This document shows, piece by piece, positions 12,701 through 24,865 of a DNA stretch of 64,000 bases. This DNA is from Heterobilharzia americana. Its lineage: Eukaryota; Platyhelminthes; Trematoda; Strigeidida; Schistosomatidae. Within the stretch, counting starts at the first letter, position 1; the number at the start of each line of letters is the position of its first letter. Made by a program: the position numbers and the translations under genes. The DNA is taken from NCBI GenBank assembly GCA_944470555.2, contig OX104129.1, positions 44,735,998 to 44,799,997 on the forward strand, given 5' to 3'. The notes beneath the pieces were generated by a model that worked only from the letters and a program-made list of their open reading frames with translations, was not told the DNA's origin and did not search any database.

Positions 12701-13984
12701 ACTACCATATAGTGATTATTTTGTCCTCACGGAAGGCCTAAAACAGTGGACACGCTTAACTTCTTAGATTTACAACCACTGATTTCTCACAAATTGTGTA
12801 TTTCTTTCAGTCAATTAAACATTTCATCATTCCAGCAAATAACTGACTGCAGAATTATTATTTTGCAGAATAACTTCCCTTTCATTTAAACAAAGCTCTG
12901 CGGTCAGGATCAGCAAGACTAGAAATTAACAATGATCAGTTATTTCTTTCACACTTCTAAAACAGATAAGATGAGTATATCATTAGAAATGTATAACTAT
13001 CCCTTGAGAAATTAAGAACAGAACCATTTATCAAAGTCCATGAGTGTTTTTTAATACCTGAGTTACAAATATGACATAGTTCACAACTTTCAGCGAAATA
13101 AATGGATAGTTTCCTAACCCTTAGCGAAAAAAACTAAATGTGAATAACAGATTCTGGAGACGAAAGTTTCAGTTAAAATTAATTTATCACATCTCGTTTT
13201 ATTTTCAGCAATCGTATGTACAACAAAACAATGAAACCAGAAAGTTCATATTTCTAATTTGTGTATGGCTAAATAAAACTCAAGAATTGTGTCTTTTTCA
13301 TGCTAATAACATGTAAACTGAGATCGTAAATGCTTTGTCAGTTAAATGCAGTTGAATGAATCTCAGTAATCGCACTACAAAAAGATATAAATGATTTCCG
13401 TTCATTAGACGACAAACTGCTTTTATTGTAACTAATGCAATCTCATATAAGTCGAAACACTTTTTAAATTACATACGGTTAATCCGTCGTCAATAGTTTT
13501 GTGGCATAGGTTGCGCAATTCATTTCAATTATAATGCAGTGATAAGTATTCTGAAAGAAACTTTAAGGACCGGTAATAAGAATATTATCTTCATCGGTGT
13601 TGATCATACAACTTACACTGCAGTAAAATGTTATCTGCCACTGTGCACATGACTGATGAAAGTATAATAATCATAATATGGATGGTTGGATGATAAGCGA
13701 CAGTATAGAGACTAAGAGGCTAATTAGATTGTCTACATATGAGGACAACTGACCGAACTGAAAACATATTCTTACCGGTAAAATCTCAAGAGTGCATGCA
13801 AGCAGTGCTGATATTCAAAACTGAAAGTGGCTGCCTAATACGGTTTTCAGGTATTAACACTCTATAAACAGATAAATGATTATTGTAATATGTTTTTATG
13901 GTAAACAGAAATCTGTTTACCAGTAAGAGTGAGACAGTTGTGGTATAGCGAACTAGTATTGTTGATATGGAATGACAACTAAGT
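9756..13984. other. AT-rich non-coding DNA with one possible micro-exon
   Basis: Mostly featureless. At 13,209-13,243 a 35-nt open segment (Q-S-Y-V-Q-Q-N-N-E-T-R) lies behind a strong acceptor (ttttattttcag) and before GT. It may be a stray micro-exon but has no visible partner. The open frame at 11,969-12,190 (a hydrophobic 73-aa translation) has no supporting signals. Confidence 0.4.
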
Positions 13985-14105
13985 GTGAGATAAAATCTAG
14001 GTCACATGAAGGTTCTAGCTAATGTCATCCAGATCACCTTCCCTGCGCTCTACCAACTGAGCCACGAGACCCAGTTGCTTACCAGACCTTAATCTCACAT
14101 TATTC
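13985..14105 (-). repeat. tRNA-derived SINE
   Basis: On the minus strand gtggctcagttggtagagcg (box A) is followed about 35 nt later by the degraded box B region gctagaacct. The tail gtgacctagattttatctcac is shared with the fragment at 6.4 kb. The box A is so well kept that it resembles a tRNA gene, but no cloverleaf with a paired acceptor stem can be built, so I call it a SINE head. Confidence 0.6.
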
Positions 14106-14284
14106 ACCAAGGATTTAGCTCAAATTTCATGTGAATTTGTGATGCGCAGCTGTTCGTTCATGGCGATCAAACTGGCTTCCCACTCAGGCCTTCTCAATTC
14201 AAGCCAAATAAAAATACATTAGAGAAACTGCTTGGGATAGCTGTGACTCGGTAGACTGGTAATCGAGATGAAATTAAAACCCGG

Positions 14285-14385
14285 TCAACATATGTGTCTC
14301 ATAGCTCATTTTGTAGAGCACCAGGCTGGTAACTCAGAGGCTGCTGGTTTGAATTCTACCCATACTCAAGTTTACATTTAGCCTG
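14285..14385 (+). repeat. tRNA-derived SINE
   Basis: catagctcattttgtagagc (box A-like) is followed by gctggtttgaattctaccc (box B-like) about 45 nt later. It is oriented opposite to the SINE 200 bp to its left. No downstream hammerhead core was found. Confidence 0.5.
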
Positions 14386-15284
14386 CTTTGATCATTTTAT
14401 AATAAAATCCTCTCTGATGTGAGATAATGTCGCATCTGTACGATAAAGGATATGCAATAGGGTAACTTTTCAAAGTGCGTTTAGCACCATAGAAGATGGT
14501 TGATCAGTATTAGGCTTATCATTGTTTCGTAATATACAAGCTGATTTTTTTTAATATGACCACAATTTTTTAGAGAAATTAAGTCATGGCTAATTGATAT
14601 CATTCGGCTAACGGATGATTCTGTGTATTACATATCATCCATTTCTTATCAATTTACCCAAAAAGCCAACAGAGAGAAGTGAAGAATTTAAGACTTCATA
14701 AAATTTAACATTGGTCCAAGTGTTCATACTTCTAATCCTCACCGACTACTTTCGAGGTTAACGGACAGTTTATAAAATAATTTGATATCCCTATTGTATA
14801 ACATGGGAAAGATTCACTTGAAATTAAAGAACTCCTACCATTTTCCGCTCACCGCTGAATCATACTAACGAAATGAAATATACCTTGAAGGTATCAAATT
14901 TCTTCTTTGGTAGCCTCTTAGCAACAGTAATACATTGGTGGTATTAGGATGCCACTCAGAAGGACTGTAAATTCAATAAGATATCTTCTGAAATTTCACC
15001 ACTGAAAATGTTTTCTAGAATTATCTTCCAGTTTTGTGTTTTTATACTGCTCACTTTAAATGTAAAAATTCTGTATCAGTTACTATTGTTGTATAATGCA
15101 AACACAAATAAACTATTTATCATACAGTAGAGAGTACTAATAGCTGACGGCTAAAATTAAATTTCAAAATTTAATAAAGATTCAAAGTTTAGATTTCACT
15201 TTTTGTCTGCATTTATTGATAGAAAACAATGTGATGGAGGAAATACTTCTCTTGAATTAGCTTCTCATCGATTACTCCACAACA
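14386..15284. other. AT-rich non-coding DNA
   Basis: Nothing recognisable between the SINE pair and the (AT)n tract. Confidence 0.5.

Positions 15285-15377
<93 letters not shown>
15285..15377. repeat. (AT)n microsatellite, about 93 bp
   Basis: Almost uninterrupted alternating AT, with one tac interruption near 15,296. It can form a cruciform. The long Ile-Tyr frame across it is not a gene. Confidence 0.97.
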
Positions 15378-15378
<1 letters not shown>

Positions 15379-15639
15379 CTTTTCCAAAATATAAAATAGC
15401 ATAATGGTCTACTGGTGATAATTGGTTAATAACAGATAATCACTTTCAAAGGACCAAGAGTTCGATAAATAGTCAAGGTAATTAAAACAGTAGCTAAGGT
15501 ATAGAATAACCAAATAGTAAAATTTTATACAGGTTGTTAATTAACTGATAGTTTCTATAATATTAACGAACAAGAAGGAATAATGAATGATTATATCAGG
15601 CGATCATTTGTTGATAGTAATTAAGGGTAACAGGACGAA

Positions 15640-16815
15640 AAACTTGATGGTTAATACCGTAATGATGATGATAATAATAATGTTGGCAACGGCTAGTAGG
15701 ATGAAAACAGGGAACGCCCATTCTGTCTTAGATAAGCTATACAGATTTTCAAGGCAAAGAAATAAGATGTGCGAATTTCTTCCGAAGACATATAGTCGGC
15801 TTTTTCAGGTGGATTCCGATAGTTTCTGCTGTATGTAAGCGATTAACTCTTAGAGTATGGCTGAAGTACGAAGAAATGCGATAAATAACTTTGAAGGTAT
15901 TGTGAATACCAACTAAGTGACCAGTGACAACTAGATGTTAGAGTACTGAACATCAAAACCATCTTTTTTGATGGTAACCTGGCCATAAAGAGTAATGTTC
16001 GGCAATTCGATGATGGACACAGTTAACTGTATGCCCGAAGTAGTTGGCTTCACAGGAGCAGTTGAACTGGTAGATACACACAGATTAGACGAAGTCAAGT
16101 AATCTGCCCATGAATCGCAAACTTATCATCGGTTGACTGTAGAATACATATTAAGTTTTTTGGTGCATTAAATCATCTTTTTACCGAACTCCTTAAGCAC
16201 TTTTTTAAAATTTAGCTGAAGATATCACTACGAAACTGTAGTCCCAGGAACGTCAATTTCTTGAAAGTTGTCGGTATACTAGCTTTCCGATTAGATGTGT
16301 TCTCAATTTTGGCTAGAATATTTACCGAATATTTCACACGCCTAAGTATGCCACGGATAACATGGAATTCCTCATGGAAAGTATCATCTGATCAGACAAG
16401 TTTTCCCCGGTGAACCAAATGTTTGACTAAATTCCAATTATATTGCAAGCGAAGGAAACTCAAAAAAATGAGTGCACTGACTGGATGACATTGGTTTCTG
16501 ACAAACACTCCATCTTATAGTTACATCCGTGCTCTACGTCAGTCAGACATATAAAAAGGTGATAATATTGTCATTTTCTCAATGGAGAAGGTAATTGCTG
16601 GGTGGAAATTATTAACCTCGCTCAATATAATCCACATGTCAAGAATATATCCTTCACATAATAACAGTAAGACTGTAATTCTCTTATTAACCACTCCAAA
16701 CAGATATTTTTTAATTTCGATGGAAAACATCGGCTAGATTTGGACTTAGTGGTGATCCCATAGCAACATCGTCTGGCTGTGCAAAATGCACTCACTGTTT
16801 GTTACCTAACTACCT
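15640..16815 (-). mobile_element. Penelope-like element, decayed RT and GIY-YIG endonuclease
   Basis: On the minus strand 16,800-16,730 encodes Q-P-D-D-V-A-M-G-S-P-L-S-P-N-L-A-D-V-F, the diagnostic Penelope reverse-transcriptase motif (D-G-V-A-M-G-S-P-L-G-P in relatives). Further downstream, near 16,080-15,990, is L-V-Y-Q-F-N-C-S-C-E-A-N-Y-F-G-H-T followed by H-H-R-I-A-E-H. This matches the GIY-YIG endonuclease of Penelope-like elements with the second Y-I-G changed to Y-F-G. Stops and frameshifts separate the parts. The left end (15.59-15.84 kb), with short atg/ata triplet runs, is probably 3' untranslated. The part upstream of the RT motif (16.8-17.2 kb) may be further decayed element sequence. 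Confidence 0.75.
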
Positions 16816-17897
16816 ATATGGGAACTCTCACGTGATGTACTGATGAGATATAGTAATGTAGTTAGGAATATTGCGATACAATACAGTCATATGCTGGAAA
16901 GATTAAGGGCGTCAAACCCAGTTGTCTGGAAACCATCGAGGATTGAAGGTGTGACTTGGCATATTTGAAGATAAGGTATACATCTTCACTTTCCATATTA
17001 CTCAAAATTCTGGTTGTTAGCTGCTTATTGGGTGTTATACTTCTTAACTCATGTTCTTTGTTTCTATCGTTACAAATTTCTGGCTCCTTGTGGTTTTCAG
17101 TATGATGATTTCAACCAACTCACTTTCGGACAAAATTACACTTAAGTCCTTCAGTTTCAATTCGTCTGTGTTTGCATTCCTTGGTGAAACTGACGTTCTT
17201 TAACGACAGTTTTAAATATCAGACAAAACAAACTAAATCCTCTCACAGTTGCTATCAGCTAATATGAAAAATTACAAAATAATTGGTGTCTTTATTCATG
17301 TTTTCTCTGTCGGAAGTGTTTTCATTTTTAAAACAAGTTATAACTGGAAATAATGATGAAATGTCCATCTTTTTCTGTTATTATTGTCAAAAGAACATTG
17401 TGTTAGATTGTCAAGAAGGAAACTTTGTAAATGTATGCAATGATATTGAAGTTCTAAGTTACTTTCTTTGAAGAGTATGCAATTTAGACAGTCAGTAACT
17501 TGACTGAATTCCAAGTTCAACGTAATGCAATATAATTTATTGTACTAAGACGTCAATATAAAAATCTGTAAGTAATGTTAATGTGAATAAACAAATAAAA
17601 TAACCATAGAATATCATACAGATATTTTGCAAATAATTATGTTCAAAAGTGGTTTCTAAGTTATCACAGGGTTAATTTCCTATGTTTACTGTGAAAAAAT
17701 CCAGCACTTTAAACAGCTTTACAGACATACAAATGAATGACAATTTGGTGAATCAGCCGTTTCACTTAAAACATTTAAACATAAATCAGTATTAAATTAA
17801 CTAACAGTAAATGTATTACCGACTTACAGAGAGACAGTTCTCGTATTTAAGTGCATGAAAAGTGAACAGGGCAAAGCTACGAAAACATTTTTCGTAG
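16816..17897 (+). other. non-coding DNA with a possible terminal exon
   Basis: Mostly unassigned. 17,283-17,471 is open on the plus strand (62 residues, with C-Y-Y-C-Q-K and D-C-Q-E-G) after a ttctctgtcggaag acceptor-like stretch. It ends in TGA, with an AATAAA about 120 bp further on. It could be the last exon of an unseen gene, but base composition alone could also give such a frame. Confidence 0.2.
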
Positions 17898-18240
17898 TTT
17901 GTATTCATCATGGCCTGACATCAGTTAGAGAACCAATAAAAACCCAGGATTGCTGGACACGTCTTATGTTTCAACATGGAACTCCACAGTAGTGCACTTT
18001 TAGGTTGCTCCCAAGAATCGAACACAAGAACCTCACTCCTTGAGGCCAGCACATTACTATTAGCTGCTGGATCGGAATCTAATGGTTCACATATTACTTC
18101 TTATGCCAGCTTGCTATACTAGCAAGAAACAGCTGTTTAGCGTCCCTAGGTTTTCAATGGTTCTCCAACTAACACCAATGTGTAGCAAATATCAATTCGA
18201 AAGCAATAAATAAATCCCCACAAACCCTCAAACTGAAAGA
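17898..18240. repeat. inverted pair of Smα-like hammerhead SINE copies
   Basis: The left copy is on the minus strand. Box B (gtgttcgattcttgg) is at about 18,010-18,024, then a decayed hammerhead core (ctgtgga, gaaaca, gtgtcc), and then the 3' part ending in a gtattcatcatgg tract at 17,898. The right part is on the plus strand: a gaaac...gcgtc hammerhead half near 18,123-18,149, followed by ttcaatggttctccaac, which is the inverse of the left copy's sequence at 17,920-17,947. The two together make an imperfect inverted repeat around the tRNA-like head. Core positions are lost in both, so neither should cleave. Confidence 0.55.
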
Positions 18241-19894
18241 TTTATCCATGGAAAAGTATTATAATGCTGCAGAAATATGTCAACCTTAGGGAATGCATTA
18301 TTGCAGCCCAGCACTGAACGGCTATAGTCTTCAAATTTCGGAAAACCTAATTAATTCCACAGGAATGACCCAACACCTGTTCCAGATTTGTGGGAAATAC
18401 TACTACCCATATCACAAAGAAGGCGAGAAAATTAGAACCATTTAAAGAATTTCTCAAAGTTGCGGAGTAATCCTGATATGACTATGGACAATAAATTGTG
18501 TCCAAATCGTAATCCAGTAAATGATACTGTTCCACTGGGTGATGGGCATAATAAGTCAACTAAAATGAAATTACATTCTTCCACAGTATTCAAGTTTTAC
18601 TCTTATAATAGTGAACTGTCTGCTTGAGTCTCGTAGTAATTATCAGTAATCTGTAAGGTGTTTTTGTACATTTGAAGGAGTTTATGCTGTCGGAGTGATT
18701 CAGAGTGTGGTGAAAAACAAGAATCTGCTGCATTCAGCTCCCTAGGTTTTTCCTCGTTTAAATCATTGCTTTTCAAAATAAGGCACGTTTTAAAATAATT
18801 ATTTTCTAATTCCACGTCACATCTAGTACACTAAGCTGTTATTTAGGAATAGCAAAAAAGACAAAAGTTTCATCTTTGTACTAGGAGTTAATACAATTCG
18901 CCGCAGAATGTATTGCAACAACTCGCTTCTTCTAAAGTTACTTTAGCCACAAAAATATATCCTCTAATCATATACAGATATACTGATATATACTCGTGAT
19001 ATTCTTTAAGATGTTTTCTAGCAATTATTTTGTAACTTAGCGATAAAATAAAATGAAACATCAGTGAGAATGATAATAGACTCCTAGGGGTTCAATAGTA
19101 TATCACAAATACTCCTGAAATAGCTGTCTCAAACTGAAGACTTTCTCAGTAACTGAATGGACTTCTACAACAAAGCTTTGGCCTGATTGCCTATTCGTTT
19201 CCTTGATCTTAACACAGTGTATCTGAAGACTATGCTTGAAGCCTAACAAAAGCTGACTTTTACAGACTATTGCTTATAATGCTGTTATTATGAACAAGAT
19301 TTTTATATTATGACTATTTCACTTGAAAAGATATTGTGCAAAAGATTTTATGAAATATGATTTGCTGAGATTCCATACTGTATCGAAAGTAGTGTCCCCA
19401 ATCAAGTGATTAGTTCTATCATGCTATTATCAATATTAGTCTTGAGTATACGGACATTTATTTTGAACGAAGTACTTTGTCATAATGCTGACTATACACC
19501 ACATATTTCCAACCTCAGTTTTTAGTCCATTATTTAACATGGCCAACAACAAATTGCAATACGTACAGTTGTAATAACACTTTCTTTTCAGAATGCTATA
19601 TTATCTTAGCGTGTGACTGCGACAGCACGAATATTCTTTACTTTTAGTGTTACCTTAGAATACTAAATCTGTCACATTTTTTATTCCTCGTGTTATTCAC
19701 ATCAAGTTTAACCTTCCTTAAACTTGATAATCACTGTCAGATTTTGTTACTCAGTGAAAGTCAGATTAAAAAAGATAAATGTATACAGTAACCAGAAGAT
19801 ATCTTAATCCACACAGCAGCCAAGTGCACATTCTTGGAGTAGAAAATGAACAGCGAACATCTTGTTGGGGTATATGATACCATAATGCTCTTCA
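18241..19894. other. AT-rich non-coding DNA
   Basis: No recognisable coding exon or repeat. The 70-aa minus frame at 18,603-18,815 has no splice or promoter support. Confidence 0.45.
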
Positions 19895-19988
19895 GACATC
19901 TATAAGGGATCGGGGTTGATCTCACAGTTCGTTAGGTGAAAGTCAAACGCTTAAACCAATGTCACAGCTCTGCTGACATATGGCGCTA
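19895..19988 (-). repeat. tRNA-like SINE fragment
   Basis: On the minus strand gctgtgacattggtttaagc (box A-like) and gtgagatcaacccc (box B-like) stand at tRNA-like spacing, with no convincing cloverleaf. Probably a SINE head. Confidence 0.4.
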
Positions 19989-21434
19989 ATTTTGATTTCT
20001 ACATGACATATTTCACACAAAATGTAAGGAAAACGGTAAAAATTTCTGACTTATTAACAAAACTACTAGCTCTAACACTCTGCTTTGGTACTGGGAAAGA
20101 TTTGTAGCTCAGGATGAAGATCATAATTGCCCACCAACGCCTTTACAATCATAAACTAAGCATAATCTCAGATTACCGATAATGTAAACTCTTGAACCTT
20201 TAAATAGCAGAATAGCTAGTTTCTTCTTAGTTTATTTTTCTAAAACGTCTTTATTCTTCATGCTAACTTAGAATAAATAATAATTTACTAAATAATGACG
20301 GATTTTTATACTCACTCCCCTCAATAATACCTGCCCTATGAAAGATTTACAAATAATGATGAAACAATGAAAAAGTGAACCAGTGTTTTCTTCTCACCAT
20401 TGAAAACATAAATAATGCTTTTAATGCTGTTTAATTTCTTGTTTTACGCTAAATGACTTAAATTATTCTGAGAAAAATATTTTCATACAAACTTGCGTGT
20501 ATCCCCACAAGCAAATACAGATATGCATCTAATCACAAACGCATAAAAACAAATAAATTCATCGGAATAAGATGTATGCATTACATGTCAAATATAAATC
20601 ATGATGTTTTAACGTTGAAACAAATTATTCAATTATGAATATGTGTTAATCACCGTTAGAAAAAGGAGTTGAAAGTAATGGTTGAGAGAGGGAGAGAGAA
20701 ATGAAAAGAATCCCAAGTAAAACAAGAGTTCAACTTTATATTGGCAAAGGATATCATGACTTGAAGAAATATCATATGATATGATATATGGTGAACATCA
20801 TAACAGGGAATAAATTTAATTTGTTCTTTTGAATCATTTTAGCTTACTTCTTACCACCTCATTTATTCATGCATGTTATTCGCTTTTTTCCTTTTGTTTC
20901 CATTTCTAACCTGTAGAAGATAAGTTACTTTTCACTCACCAAAAAATAAACTATTTAATTCTTCTTAAATGATAAATGAAAATCGAAGTGTAAGACGTTG
21001 AAAAACAAATGATAACAGCTGAATAACATAGTTTTGATAACATATCAATACACTAACAATTGAAATACTGTGGTTTCAGTTATCGTGACACAGCTCACTG
21101 ATTAAAGCAACTGACCTGGACTCAGTATTTCATCGATTTAGGATGCTCGTCACCTAATCCAGTTTAGAAAAACTGATAACATCATTAGCAATTACAAAAC
21201 TAATGCAATTTGTAGACTCATTAAAGAACTAGTAGATGAATGTTGAGTTACAATTTTATTGCGAAATCATTTTCTTCCCATGCTTAACATCTTGGATATT
21301 TATGAGTACAGCACATTCTGATAAAACGACAAAATGGTCATATTTGACCGATTAATAATACCATGTAATGAAAGGATATTCTAGGAACAATAATAAAAAG
21401 TGCATGTATAAGTGAATGTGATGTTGATGGTGAT
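19989..21434. other. AT-rich non-coding DNA
   Basis: Nothing recognisable. A short gagagaggga-type purine run lies near 20,684. Confidence 0.45.
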
Positions 21435-22905
21435 TGGTGTTTGTTGTTGCTGTTGTTGGTTGGGTATCATCATCATCTGTGTCTTCTCTATGTCCACTTG
21501 AAGTCCCGTCTTCGCTTCCTCGCCTCTTCTGTCAACTTGTTAGTTTTCGCCTGTAGATCTTCAACTTTGTGTGACATTAGACACAAGTCATAGGTCATCC
21601 GTCCACCGTATCCCCCTCTTCTCGCTTCTCACTGCTTGTTGCATGATTCAGTCCACCACAATCAGGAAGATGATCAGTGGTAGTAGGCAGCAGCCTTGTC
21701 TTACTCCTGTCTTCACTTCAAAGGCATTACTGAGCTTCCCATTGTGAATTACCTGGCATGTGGTGTCTTCATATACTTGTTGAATGAAGTTGATAAGGGT
21801 TTGTGGTATTCCGTACTGTTGAAGCAACTGACAAATTACTTCAGTAACTTTGTGGCGTTCAGGACTTCACTTCTGCTTTTATCGGAGAGATTGTGTTAAC
21901 CGGTAATTCTGTGGTTATCGGTGGTACTTCTGGATGAGTTGCAGGTGTTGGTCGATTCAAACGCTTTTTGAAGTGGTCAGTCCTTTGTTTCCTATGTTTC
22001 TTCCCTTTTCTAAGTTTCCTTAACTATCTCTTATTGGTTTCATCTGCGTTGATGTCTCCCCTTCCAGATAATAACCTGGTTATTTGATACAGTGCTGTCA
22101 GGTCTTTCCTACCAGCAACTTGTTCTGCTATAGTTGTATGTCGTAGAAGTGTCTTTTGTCTTTGCGCGCAATCCTCTTCACTTCATTGTCCAGTGTTTGA
22201 TGGATTGTATTTAGTTCCTCTTTCCGTTGTGCATCCTTGCACTTCACTGGTTCATCTTCTGCTTCACCATCTTCCTCTCCCTCCTCTTTCAGCTCCCATG
22301 TGTCCGTCGAGATCCATTTCCTATCTTGATTCGTCGTCCTTCTTAACACAGTTATGCAGGTTTCCTTCCATGTCTCTTTCACAGAGTTCCAGTGTTTTTC
22401 TATTCAGATTTTCACAGGGATGTTGCCTTGTGTCTCGCTTTTTTCCCTGATAGCTGACGTGAAGATGTCCTTTGCAGTTTCTGGGGGTTGAACTTGAACC
22501 GTGGCCTATCACCAACTTCTTTCAAGGCTTTCAACTTGATTTTGAAGGTAGGTTCCTTGCACTAGATATTGGTCTGAACCTACATCTGCTCCTCTTCGAG
22601 ATCTTGTGTCCAGCAGACTGCGTCTTCACTTTCCTGAGATTGAGATGAAGTCAATCTGATTTTCAGTGAGTCCATTTGGTGTAACGCTTGTTCCTTTGTG
22701 AATATCCTTATGTGTGGACAAAGTACACAGTGCCTCCAGTCACCAAATCATTAAATGCGCAGAAGTCTGCAAACAGTTCTCCATTCTCGTTCATTTCACC
22801 GAGTGCTTCTCAACTCATGATGAGTTCTCTTACTGTGTTGTCTGCTCCCAACTTGGAATTCATGTCACCCATTAGAATTTTGATGTCGCCATTATGAGGT
22901 GTTTA
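21435..22905 (-). mobile_element. RTE-type non-LTR retrotransposon, decayed endonuclease to RT
   Basis: Read on the minus strand from 22,905 leftwards. The C-terminal half of the endonuclease (M-G-D-x-N-like, then N-E-N-G-E-L-F-A-D-F-C-A-F-N) comes first. A linker at 22,128-22,515 follows, with the basic/acidic run typical of RTE (K-W-I-S-T-D-T-W-E-L-K-E-E). Reverse-transcriptase fragments come last: L-L-K-Q-Y-G-I-like, then K-T-G-V-R-Q-G-C-L-L-like sequence near 21,690, and C-L-M-S-H-K-V-E-D-L-Q with K-T-Q-M-M-M near 21,460-21,590. The palm region carrying the catalytic aspartates is largely missing. The endonuclease part is clearly homologous to 170-560 of this window. Confidence 0.8.
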
Positions 22906-24734
22906 TGCAGTATTAACAAGGCTTAACCAAAAACGTTTTTTCGTTACACTTTACTTAAGGAACAACTGTAAGTTAAAACTAACTCTGTTTGTATTTTTGA
23001 GAAGCATCTTTCCCTTGTATGAATGTAGTATTGAGTTGACAAAAGGAGCTGAAGAAACACAACAGCTTTGTCAATGTTATTGACTGAGATAACTGAGTAT
23101 GTTCAAGTTGTTATATAGTGCTGCTGTTGAAATTTTTATTCCTTTTTTGGAATTATTAACATATTTAGTGTTGCAATTTAGTCAGAAAACCGGTTTAGCT
23201 TCCATGATTTTTCTATTAAAAACCTATCATATAAAACGTAACAACTGTTTCCTATATACTTGTAACCAGTATAAGAAGCTGAATCGACCAATACTTCTCA
23301 CTGTTTGCTCAATGCATAAAAGGAGCATGTCTCTGCCACATACCGACTCAGCCTTGCAGTCTGTTTATCTTACAGAAACATTTCTTTAGTCGATACTAAA
23401 ATCTAAATATCATTAACTTAACATTTGAATTCGAAAGTAGAAATTTGTTCTTTCCTTCCCCTGGTTAGTAGATGAAGTAGAATCTTCCTTGAATTTTTTA
23501 AATTACTTTATACCCACATAATTACTATAATAAATTACTGTGTATATGACTTACAGATTTCAACACAGCAAAATGCATATTGCTTCAAAGCAAACATATA
23601 AAAACAGGTTTAGAAGATAAGTTTGGAACGAGAAAACAAGTGTTTATAATGTGAGAAATATTGAATATTCAAAGGATGCGGTTTAGTTTCTGTCCATTTC
23701 TATGTAAAGTATCTTGTCTTTGTTGTTTTCTAACACATAGAGCATAGTTTGTACACGTCACAAGTCTCTAGCATGTGGTGTTCAACTGATATTTCTTTCT
23801 TTAAAGAATATTTGCTCAATCTCTTTATGTTTCGGACACTCTTCTGCTACGAAAAAATGGCAATTTGAATTATGACAGTCAGTGATTATTACCAATTTTT
23901 TTATCAGCTATCATGTACAGTCATATTAAACTCCCAAAATAAATGAAAACAGAGCATTTTGAGAAACAGAAGTTTATTTAAATATCGGTTATATTTGTGT
24001 GAATGAAAGCGTGTTTGCGATAAAATAACTTTTCATGGGGAAGTTTGGTCGCAGCTTCTTCCTGGAAATTATCAAAAGCAAAATGCTAAAGATACCCAGA
24101 TACACTTGAAAAATGTGTACTTAGTCTCCTTTCCCAATCCTCTTTGCATAATCACTGTTTTTCTAAAATATGATTATTAATCAAACAACGTAAAATTTTA
24201 TCTCTGTTGCTGTATGATATGTTTTCATTCATTTTCTCTTTCATAGTAATTATGAAATAGAAAAGGATTGGGTAAACAGTTTAAGTAAATGTTTTTGAAA
24301 TCTTTCACATATATTTGATAGTTTAATTTTGACTGTTTCCCTGAAAAAGTTTAGACCAGACTGCCGTACGAAACTTTCGAACTTATTTATTTTAAACACT
24401 CCGCGACTTTCACAAGTATAACTTACATCTTATGTCAACTTTTTACTCTGCGCGTTATATCTGTGATACTGCTAGGTCAAACCTTATTCATACTTCATAG
24501 AAATAATTTCATTTGGTACACTGACTGTATAATATTTGATATCATTTAGTGATTTACAAACTGCAGGATTTTACTATCAGATTTATGATAGTTTCAATGT
24601 AACTGTATATGTAGTTAGCATAAAGGTGGATATAATTCTATGGTGGAGCATATTTGTATCTCAGAGAACACAATACAACCAATATAATTCCATAAAAAAT
24701 AAACAGATTATGTCATTATATTGCAGTTTACTTA
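22906..24734. other. AT-rich non-coding DNA
   Basis: No supported gene. The 96-aa frame at 23,099-23,389 begins with a hydrophobic stretch but has no good donor, acceptor or promoter, so I leave it uncalled. Confidence 0.4.
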
Positions 24735-24865
24735 GTGGCGGCTAGTAGTGGAATCCAGGACGCGCATTTCACTCTATTCGGAACTCGTCAACTAGGTATA
24801 CCTGCACACCAGTGAGTGGTGGTGGTTCCACCGAGACTTGAACCAAGTACTCACCATTTGAAGCA
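24735..24865 (-). repeat. Smα-like SINE with hammerhead
   Basis: On the minus strand the order is box B (cttggttcaagtctcgg), a short spacer, then a hammerhead-like block and the tail gcgcgtcctggattcc. That tail is the signature of the schistosome Smα family around the ribozyme cleavage site. The box A end is near 24,865. Confidence 0.65.
24740..24797 (-). ncRNA. degenerate hammerhead ribozyme
   Basis: The core on the minus strand is ttgacga (24,791-24,785), a four-base stem II of gttc/gagt closing a cgaata loop, gaaa, a minimal stem III (at-gcgc-gt) and the cleavage triplet gtc ending at 24,759. The consensus CUGANGA is changed to UUGANGA, and stem I keeps only a few pairs (cctag against ctgg). 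The fold is recognisable but the first core position is mutated, so activity is doubtful. Confidence 0.55.

Noticed and set aside
14040..14075. Genuine tRNA gene on the minus strand
   Set aside because: Box A is excellent, but there is no paired acceptor stem or intact T arm, and the tail matches other SINE copies.
15203..15394. 63-aa frame rich in Ile-Tyr
   Set aside because: Translation of the (AT)n tract.
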